64,000 nucleotides of DNA from Ascidia mentula (Eukaryota > Chordata > Ascidiacea > Phlebobranchia > Ascidiidae): the NCBI GenBank assembly GCA_947561715.1, contig OX387198.1, forward strand, positions 16,554,001 to 16,618,000, written 5' to 3'. Positions 56,694 through 64,000 of this stretch are shown one piece after another. A program made the translations under genes and the position numbers. Position 1 is the first letter of the stretch. Every line of letters begins with the position of its first letter. A model generated the notes under the pieces. It saw only the letters and a list, made by a program, of their open reading frames with translations. It ran no database searches and was not told the origin of the DNA.

Positions 56694-57130
56694 TTTATTT
56701 CGTATGCCGTGTGAAACATCAGTTATTTGTACCGCAATGTCGTGTAAAACCGCCCATTAATTAATGCCATCGTTTCTCTAGGATATTATCGTGCCCTCGT
56801 GTACCTATAACGTTCACCGCAGAAGTAATGCCATGCTTACGCATAGCAAGGCGGGACCGCCCCACTGCGCAGGCCCAATATACCCCGTGAAGCCACTGAG
56901 CTCCTGTAGCTCAGTTGGTAGAGCGTTGGGCCTGGTTAGCCCAGGGTCGTGAGTTCAAACCTCACCGGGAGCTTGATTTTTCAGATCTCGCTCCGACTTG
57001 TCGGGAAAAGTGGCTGATCCAGCTTGGCTGCAATGCCTTGGCTGCAATGCCTTGACTGCGAAGCCTGTGAACCTCATATAACGTTCACGTGACTTTATTA
57101 AATAATCAGTTCAAACTAACCTCTGTATAA
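56694..57130. repeat. Segment paralogous to 40832-41003
   Basis: The sequence 'ttaaagtgtttatt' through 'ataacgttcacgtgac' is shared by the two places, here interrupted by a SINE. This links the 3' flank of gene B with the 3' flank of the duplicated orphan array. Confidence 0.7.
56818..57076 (+). mobile_element. tRNA-derived SINE with 12-bp target duplication
   Basis: The tRNA-like head GCTCCTGTAGCTCAGTTGG (from 56899) has A-box and B-box (GAGTTCAAACCTC) promoter sequences and is followed by a conserved tail containing 'ctccgacttgtcggg'. Perfect 12-bp repeats 'tataacgttcac' flank it (56806-56817, 57077-57088). The empty site is preserved at about 40953. A second copy lies at 63361-63715. The tRNA-like part cannot form a normal 7-nt anticodon loop without an extra base, so it is not a working tRNA gene. 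Confidence 0.85.
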
Positions 57131-59086
57131 ATAACCGTGTATGTGTGTGTTATTCGAGCTGTTCTATTATCTTCTATTAATTCGAGTAGTTGGCAAAACC
57201 ACGTGACCATAGCGACGCGTGGAACGAAACCAAATACTTTATCCTTAACCGTTGGGTGAAATACTTTTGTTTGATTTTTCATTTGTTATCTAAAGTTGTA
57301 CTTTTGAATCCAAATCAATGTGAGAAAGTCGTTGTCATGTGATTTTTTAGTATTTATTTTTTTTTGTTTTATTTGAGAACCAATTTTCTTGTTCAGGTTT
57401 TTGCAGATTGACCCTGACGGGTTCAGATTCAGCTCCGGTTCGATTCCGTGATTCTAACAGACATATTTTAGAAACGACCCAGTTGACTGCTATTCGCACT
57501 TCGCGGATGAATATAAAGTATCAACAACTATATATGGCCATAAAATACTGATCTGAATGATTTTTATTTGTTTTGAGTTTGCGGAGCCCTGGTTTGTACA
57601 AACGCTAATTGTGTATGAAATTGAAGAAATGCTTTGGATCAGATGCTATTAACGTCATCATCCTGTCACTACATTTTAAAGTGGACGCACTGATGGTACT
57701 CTTTCTGTTTCAACTTTTATGGACCAAGAAAAATTGAAGTCAAAAGATTTTTTTTATGCAAAGTAGTGTTTAACTAAGCTGTAGTTTACCGCCAATGAAA
57801 GACGAAACGTCGGTTACAATAAAATCTACTCTGCTTTGTGCTAGGACAGTTTTTCAAATGATTTTATTGTGATAAATTTATAAATTTCACTGTACATGTG
57901 TAGCATGAAATAAACGGATCATTTTATGCAGTAACACTCACATCACAGTTATGTCTTGGAGTATTTAATCAAATGGATTTTCTAACCACTGTTATTAGCA
58001 AGACTGCACAACTGCTTTCGACAATTCACAAACAGTTGCCGAATTCCAGCTACGTCAGAGGAAAATTGGGCTTGTTTTAGAAATTCCTTGTTTTGGCGGT
58101 TTTGGGCTAGTTTTGACTAGGCGTTGGGCGGTTGTAGAATATTTAACCTGGCAACACTGACTGGCTAATAGCCAACACTGATCCACGTGGAATAAGTTTC
58201 AGTGCCTACCGGATAATGACGCCACAGCATTAGGCAACCACTTCAAAACAAAGCATACTCATCTTTTCTACCAGAAACCCTCATTATCCCGCTGTTACAG
58301 TGTGACATTCGTGCACAAACCGTCTGCAGAGAATTTGGATATATATGAGGATATGTGGTTGCACAGGACACAGGCACAGATCAACGTACAGAGTATGATC
58401 ACACCTGCATGCAAATAGTATATTTGCAATGTGCCTTGTTTGTTTTCGATTGCTTATGTTGTTTTGCTTTAGCGTTTTATGTCGTCACGGTTGTGCGGCA
58501 CTGCCAACAATCATTGTGCGCCTAAAGGCTCAAAAGTTCGAACCTCGTGTTCCCTTCTTTGTGGTATTTTTTTTCTTCTTTACGGTTTGTTGCTTTCTTG
58601 GCGTCGCGCATCGTGTGACGTGTACATTCAGATATTGGCCTTGCTCGCGAGTTTTGTCAGGTTTTGTGCGATACATTTTTTGTTGGAATGTTATTGGCAG
58701 TCAGTTATCAGTACTTTTATTACATATCCAGGTTTTTTATTTGCTTTTTTATTTTTTTAAATTTTAATTAAGGTACTTTCCCTTGTGTGGCAGACCTTCG
58801 CTTGTACTTAGTTATTTTACATTGCTTGTACTCTTCGCAGAAACTGATGATGCCCTTTTCAGGGCGAAATATATTTTTCTGCTAATAATAAAACATCTTT
58901 AAAAGAGCTGTCTGAAAGATTGACTTAAAAGTTTTGCTCAGCAACTTATTAGGATTAATACAAAATACAATCTTCATCAAGTCATTTTTTGTAACTTTCC
59001 TGTACTTTTTGCAGTAGGAACATGGCTTTAAAATGTACAATGAAATTAAAATCTGTAAATTGCAACTTAGCTCTAATGCATGCAAC
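57131..59086. other. Intergenic, with decayed PLE ends
   Basis: No gene is recognised. The plus strand has 'gacgaaacgtcggtt' at about 57807 with a degenerate core before it, and a better hammerhead at 58844. Frames at 58429-58767 are hydrophobic by composition (T-rich DNA) and lack any family match I know. Confidence 0.45.
58844..58879 (+). ncRNA. Hammerhead-like motif, GCCCT family
   Basis: CTGATGA (58844-58850), stem II GCCCT/AGGGC with loop TTTC, then GAAATATATTT. Core bases are conserved. The self-complementary ATAT takes the place of ACGT in stem III and the cleavage site would be ATT. It is a different family from the three with a bulged stem II. Confidence 0.55.
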
Positions 59087-59286
59087 TGTAGCGATTTTGT
59101 TCTTCATTTTGTGTTTGTAGTCACGTGTGTCCGTGTGTCTGGTGATGCATGTCGGTGTGTGCCTCGCCGATAATTAAGATCGGTCGAGGCGCAGTTGAAT
59201 AAAGTGGCGAGCTTTAGCAACGAGTTTTTGAGAGCTGGTATCGGCTACATTGGCGAGCACGCCAGGACCCTCTGGAATTTTCTGAT

Positions 59287-59985
59287 ATGGATGTGAGACT
59301 GTGTGCCTTGGAAAAGGAAATGCTTTCTGTAAAAATGGAGAATCGATTTCTCCGCAAAACAGGCGAGGAATTGCAAGCTCGAGTTTCGGACTTAGAAGAG
59401 AGGTTATCAAAGCAAAACAGTCTTCCAAGAGCTTATATTAACGTGACTGAGTTCTTTTCCGGCGGTTCTGGGATGAATTGGCAGGAGTTTAAACTATATT
59501 TCGAAAACGTATCTGTGGTCAATAATTGGAACAATCAACAAAAGGGAATTCATCTCTCTGCTTGTTTACGAGGCCCAGCTCTCTTAATACAAGACTTAAT
59601 ACCCACAGAGAAAAAGCGGTGCTATGAGGATCTTTGTATGGCTTTGAACAATCATTTCACACATTCAAATGCGCCACGAGCGAGAAGCATGTTTCACACG
59701 GCTAAGACATTTACAAAACGAGGGTCATCCACAACTGCCAGATACCTGTGTAGAAGAACTTTTAGTTCAACGATTTATCGCTGGTTGCGATAAGCTACAT
59801 TTACAAAGCAGTTTGCTTGTTAAAAACCCAAAGAGTCTCCAGGAAGCGGTGGATTTGCTGAGTTCTTTGGAAGCCTACAGCAGTCATGCATCTCATCAGC
59901 GCCAGATAGCAGCAACGCCATGCAACTGCTGCGGGCAGTTTGGGCACCGATAGTGGAATTGCAACCTGACTCCGCTTCAACGTAG
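59287..59985 (+). pseudogene. Gypsy gag with frameshift and stop
   Basis: It starts MDVRLCALEKEMLSVKMENR, a coiled-coil-like N-terminus, then YFENVSVVNNWNNQQK and LRGPALLIQDL, typical of the capsid region of Gypsy gag. The frame shifts near 59690 (first frame open to 59793, second continuing to 59953). The zinc knuckle CNCCGQFGHR is cut by a stop before its last cysteine. Confidence 0.8.
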
Positions 59986-60059
59986 AAGTTATGGGACGAG
60001 TGATTGGAACCAAGGCGACTCGCGGCAACAACGACCTTTAAACCTCCGCTATCAAATTT

Positions 60060-61004
60060 CCTTGAAGAGACTGGTAGTGAGAAGTATTATTTTCAGTGGG
60101 ATCACTTAGAGGTTAACCACGGAGTGCTTTACCGAATATGGTACACCGATGAAGGTGAATTTCCATTGGTAGTAGCGCCCCACAGCGTAAGGAGGAACAT
60201 TTTTTACCAGTTACACACCTTACGGACGGCAGGCCACTTAGGTTTTGCCAAAACTTCGGAAAGAATTCGACTGCGATTTTTTTGGCCTGGAATGCTTGGG
60301 GATATAAAGCATTGGTGCAGGTGGTGCGTTACTTGTGCTAAACGGAAGCCAACACATGGACGTCACCGCGCCCAACTTGTCCAGGAGAGAAACCATTTTC
60401 CGATGAAGTAAATGTTCCTCTGGATCTGATGTGGGGACTTCCTCCGAATCACCATGATACAGCATGTCGATGTCAGTATGTGGAAGATATGCGTCAGGCA
60501 ATACGAAACGCGTACGCGTTTACCAGAAGGGAACTGAAACGATCTAGTGAAAGACAGAAGAAGACATACGACAAATCAGTTCTACCACAAGAATTTAACG
60601 TTGACCAGTTTGTGTGGTATTACTATCCACCGCTTGGGAAGCAGAAACTCGGAAGAGGGTGGACAGGACCATTCCTTGTGATACGGAAGTCGTCCAAAAG
60701 TTTGTACAAAATCCAGAAATCTTCGGATCATCCACCAAAGGTAGTACACACTGACCAGTTCAGGAGATTCGAGGCAGAAACCATGCCTAATAACTGGCTA
60801 CAACCTGAGGAAGAGGAATCGCACTACGACTCCGATGAAAATACTGTAACATCGGACATAGACATTTCTCCCCTTGAGGACGGTGGAACGTCCCTCCGCG
60901 GACGTGTGCGACGTTTACCTGCGTATTTGCGTGACTATGTGTGTAAAGTGTACCACGTTTTATTTCGAGGGGGAAATTATGTTAGTTGGAGGGGGGGATT
61001 GTAG
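60060..61004 (+). pseudogene. Gypsy integrase N- and C-terminal pieces
   Basis: The first piece (to 60411) has the HHCC zinc domain (QLHTLRTAGHLGFAKTSERI ... CRWCVTCAKRK). The second (60429-61004) has the C-terminal domain with LGRGWTGPFLVIRKSS and VVHTDQFRRFE. The catalytic DDE core between them is deleted at about 60411-60430. Confidence 0.85.
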
Positions 61005-61249
61005 CGATTTTGTTCTTCATTTTGTGTTTGTAGTCACGTGTGTCCGTGTGTCTGGTGATGCATGTCGGTGTGTGCCTCGCCGATAATTAAGATCGGTCGA
61101 GGCGCAGTTGAATAAAGTGGCGAGCTATAGCAACGAGTGTTTGAGAGCTGGTATCGGCTACACAACAATACTTTTTGCATGCAACGAACTGATTGCATTT
61201 TTCAGGTAATTATGACCCTAAAATATCGTTTGCATTTGTAATTTTCCAG

Positions 61250-62337
61250 CTTACAACACTAGCCTTGAAACACATAATTTGGGAAATTGGAAAAACACCG
61301 GAGTTAGAAACTGGATGAGGAGGTCTGGCAGAACCCCATCCTTTAACACTGGATCCAACTCTGGAGATGGTGACCTAATTTATAATAAAAAAGGAAACTA
61401 GTTTCACATAATTTCGTGACTTTTTTTAAACTATTTTCTCAAGTATATGAGCTGCTAATTCAGTTGCATGGGACTGGAAGCGTTTCGAGATTATTTCAAC
61501 TAGAACTAAACGATTGGAGTTTACCAAACGCAGAAATACTTATTCTGTTGTTGTATCAGACGAACATATTCTGCTGAACTACTACAAAATATATTGCTGA
61601 CAGATTTTCGTTAGTTTTAAATAAACCCTCAACTTCATTTTACCAAAAAATCTTTTGAATGTTTTAACATTACAAAAACTTTGTCCGAAATGTTTAGGAA
61701 GGTATTACCTTTACACTGAGACGTCGTTTATGCCACCTGGAGTCCGGTTTGTTCTGGAAACTTTCAGAGATTTAGTCGGATGTTTTTGTTTTCACTTTCT
61801 GCAACAACACAATGTGAATAACATGAGGATGCCCCATCACATATTCCGTGTATACGTTAATAAAGAGAAAAAGTTGGAAATTGTCAAACGAAATACAATG
61901 TGGAAACGTTATTACGTTCAAGTGAAATCGGCCGAACCTGTGAAGGTACACGAGTGTCTTCTGCATATTCACTGTCTGTAAATGAAATAATGTGGGAGAC
62001 GAAAAAATGCATGTCTTGGGACGCCCAGAAAAATATGTTGCATTCTTACCAAAATTGGAGGATTTTGACACACCGTGTCATACTTTAAAGAAATCAAGTA
62101 ATTTAGAAAATTAATTTAAATACAACGTCCTGACGCCCACTCCCTTGGAGTTGATGAGCAATTTGGGTATCAATATAAATAATACTTTATATTTATCTAT
62201 TTTTTGCTTAAAATGATCCAAGCACTTTTGTTTTATAGATCAAGCTTGTTGGTATCCGTGGAAGTAACTTCATGGGAGATATGGCAGTGGATGACTTGTT
62301 TTTCACCCAAGGAAAATGCCCAGATTATGAGAATTAA
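61250..62337 (+). CDS. MAM-domain gene, last three exons
   Basis: Exon 61250-61369 (LGNWKNTGVRNWMRRSGRTP, the W-x-R-x-SG-x-TP core) joins in phase 1 to 61698-61945 (GRYYLYTETSFMPPGVRFVL). That exon joins in phase 0 to 62239-62337 (IKLVGIRGSNFMGDMAVDDL, FFTQGKCPDYEN, stop). Together they form most of one MAM domain, an extracellular adhesion module of secreted and membrane proteins, with its conserved last cysteine. The middle exon's later half is diverged and the first donor (GTGACC) is weak. Upstream exons and a signal peptide were not found; the Gypsy element at 59087 occupies the preceding intron. Confidence 0.75.
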
Positions 62338-63360
62338 CGGCTGATCCTGATGTAAATCAATACTGCATGGAGTACAAAATTGCAGTGAATTGGAAGAAAT
62401 ATATCTTCTGAATTTCCATGTTCCATTACAAACCGATCATGAGAAAATAAATAGTCGCAAATATTCATCTATTATTAGAAGTATGAGGCCAGCCAGGGTG
62501 CCTTTTGGGACAAAAACCTTTAGGCAAGACGTATATTTTATCATATTTCGCTTATCATTGGACACTTTAACGGTTTTATCCTCAAACCCAAGTATCACCG
62601 AGCGAAAGCAATTTCTAATGTTAAATTCACTTCCTAAAACAGAAAACAGTTTACACCTTATCAGCATTAATAACCGACCGTGCAGGATTTTTCGGCAAAA
62701 TATTCAACAATTGTCTCTTTATTAAACAACTTTTTTATTTAGGCATGTTAGTATCATCAACGTTTTGCAAAATAAAAATTAGAATGACACACTTCATTTG
62801 AAATGGAGGCATTCTGTACAAAAATAATCTGGTTTTAAAATGATATCCTGTGTTCATAAACAAGTTTGTGCTTTTGCCGTTAAATGATTGTTTATTTTTA
62901 CAAGATTCGAGCAAATCCTCGAAACAAAATAGTTATCATCAAAACGGATATTTTATGAAAAATATGAAATTTTAGTGAGGTTTCAAATTTCTTTCAGAGA
63001 AAAACAGTTATTTAGTTGTTGTGCCCTGCCTTTGAAGTTAATTTTCTTTCTGTTTTTTTTTAGCTTTTTTTCCATTTCTCTCTTAGACGAAACTGCTGTA
63101 TCACATGCCACGCTGTGAGCCAGTTTACGTGACGTACAAGTCAGTAGTGAAACATAATGACCTTAATAACTTTGTTTTTAACTAAATGCGTTTTCGAGTC
63201 AAGGAAAGTTTATATATGCTTCAAGTTCAGGTAAACACAATCTTATGAATGTCAAAAAAAATTACAGATCGTCCAAATGAATAGCAGCATTATTATGCTA
63301 GAAACTTTTATTTGTAGAGGATATATGCAAGTATTATTTCCAAAGGAAATTTACAAGTTC
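62338..63360. other. Downstream of the MAM gene, nothing recognised
   Basis: This AT-rich sequence holds only short frames on both strands. I see no domain, repeat or RNA gene. Confidence 0.5.
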
Positions 63361-63715
63361 AGGTTCACAGTCTTCGCAGCCAAGGCATTGCAGTCAAGCT
63401 GGATTATTCACTTTTCCCGACAAGTCGGAGCGAGATCTGAAAAATCAATCTCCCAGTGAGGTTTGAACTCACGACCCTGGGTTAACCAGGCCCAACGCTC
63501 TGCCAAATGAGCTACAGGACCTCAGTGGCTTCACGGGGTATATTGTGGCCAAGGTACACTGATGCGCGAACGCACAACTCAGGCGACCTTCACATACGTA
63601 GAGGATCTCCACAACCGTAATCAGACAACGCAGACGTGATACCATGCTTTGGCATAGAAAGGCAGGACCTAACGCTCTGCCTTGCCTGCGTAGCCTTTGA
63701 ACTTTATGGCCTTAA
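63361..63715 (-). mobile_element. tRNA-derived SINE, second copy
   Basis: On the minus strand the tail, 'ctccgacttgtcggg' and the tRNA-like head (GGTCCTGTAGCTCATTTGG, B box GAGTTCAAACCTC) match 56818-57076. The leader is longer and partly different, sharing only 'taccatgctt' and 'ggcaggacc'-like blocks. The anticodon-arm region has changed to GGTTAACCC, further from a working tRNA. Confidence 0.8.
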
Positions 63716-64000
63716 TTCGGAAAATCCAGAAGGCCCAAATTGTATAAAATATAGATGCAAACTTACTGCAACCACGGAATAAATTTCATTACTTGGTCGA
63801 AAACCCCAGTAAATTGGAAAACTGGTTTTGACAAAGTGAAATACCCACAGCATATAATGATAATGTCGAGCAAGCTGAACTTTTTTACTATTTCGAAACC
63901 TTTCGATAAAAATTGTCGAAGTAATAATCCGAAACCTTCGAAACCTTGCGCGCTTCAATAAAAATTGACCTTTTTACTTTTACAACCCAGTAACAGCATA
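63716..64000. other. Right edge, nothing recognised
   Basis: A short AT-rich end piece without a feature I can support. Confidence 0.4.

Larger units (their letters stand above)
59087..61162 (+). mobile_element. Non-autonomous Ty3/Gypsy element, both LTRs and target duplication
   Basis: The 163-bp LTRs 59087-59249 and 61000-61162 (TGTAGCG...GGCTACA) differ at only about two bases. The PBS TTGGCGAGCACGCCAGGACC follows the 5' LTR, the polypurine tract 'ggagggggggat' precedes the 3' LTR, and 4-bp 'caac' repeats flank the element. The interior keeps gag and the two ends of integrase but lacks protease, RT, RNase H and the integrase catalytic core. LTR similarity points to recent insertion, so it was mobilised in trans. 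It lies in the intron upstream of the MAM exons. Confidence 0.9.

Noticed and set aside
56899..56973. Apparent tRNA gene
   Set aside because: It has A and B boxes, but the anticodon arm needs an extra base to fold. The sequence is flanked by a target duplication and has a second copy with the same non-tRNA tail at 63361-63715, so it is a SINE head.
57440..57465. B-box-like sequence ggttcgattcc suggesting a tRNA
   Set aside because: No A box, acceptor stem or anticodon arm is found at the right distance.
57779..57815. Possible hammerhead ribozyme at gacgaaacgtcgg
   Set aside because: The CTGANGA core is not present (CTGTAGT) and stem II does not pair convincingly; at most a decayed copy.
58429..58767. 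Two overlapping hydrophobic frames that could be membrane proteins
   Set aside because: They overlap in different frames of T-rich DNA next to a decayed PLE end, and neither has a recognisable family signature.

Overview
The window is animal nuclear DNA: intron-rich, AT-rich and crowded with transposable elements. GT-AG introns, NACHT-LRR genes, a MAM-domain gene, a U6 snRNA fragment, a tRNA-derived SINE, Ty3/Gypsy, hAT, Mutator-like and Penelope-like elements (PLEs) all fit an invertebrate. An invertebrate chordate such as a tunicate is my best guess, but nothing in the sequence proves it.

The host content is mainly an NLR (NACHT-LRR, intracellular innate sensor type) cluster. Gene A runs leftwards from an ATG at 21114: short N-terminal exons, a 1.66 kb NACHT exon (18405-20068), then a train of LRR exons down to about 1775. 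Gene B runs rightwards from an ATG at 46308: N-terminal exons, a NACHT exon (48423-50083), then a shorter and more decayed LRR train ending near 55054. The two genes are divergent paralogues. Almost every LRR exon is a phase-0 unit of exactly 162 nt (54 codons), so exons can be gained, lost or skipped without changing frame. In gene A a two-exon cassette (a 'GTGAAG' exon, half-exon debris, then a 'CTGAAG...CSLQNP' exon) appears three times. Between A and B lies a third, headless LRR 3' end on the + strand (exons at 27375, 28318, 29524 and 31076). It sits inside a 9,376 bp block that is repeated head-to-tail almost without change (22035-31410 and 31411-40786).

Mobile DNA fills the introns and flanks. 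There are two PLE insertions with inverted-repeat arms, GIY-YIG remnants and hammerhead-ribozyme motifs, plus further PLE tails. A hAT element (16616-17829) has swallowed a Gypsy-integrase/U6 snRNA chimera. Two internally deleted Gypsy elements (41002-42655 minus, 59087-61162 plus) share a primer-binding site, and an integrase fragment lies at gene B's 3' end. Three MITEs, two copies of a tRNA-SINE, a 57 bp minisatellite just upstream of gene A and a dispersed intronic repeat complete the picture. The right end holds the last three exons of a MAM-domain gene (61250-62337).

The most unusual items are the near-perfect 9.4 kb tandem duplication, the PLE hammerhead ribozymes with covarying stem II, the U6-Gypsy chimera inside a hAT element, and an LRR exon rebuilt around a 29-nt inverted repeat that both NLR genes share.
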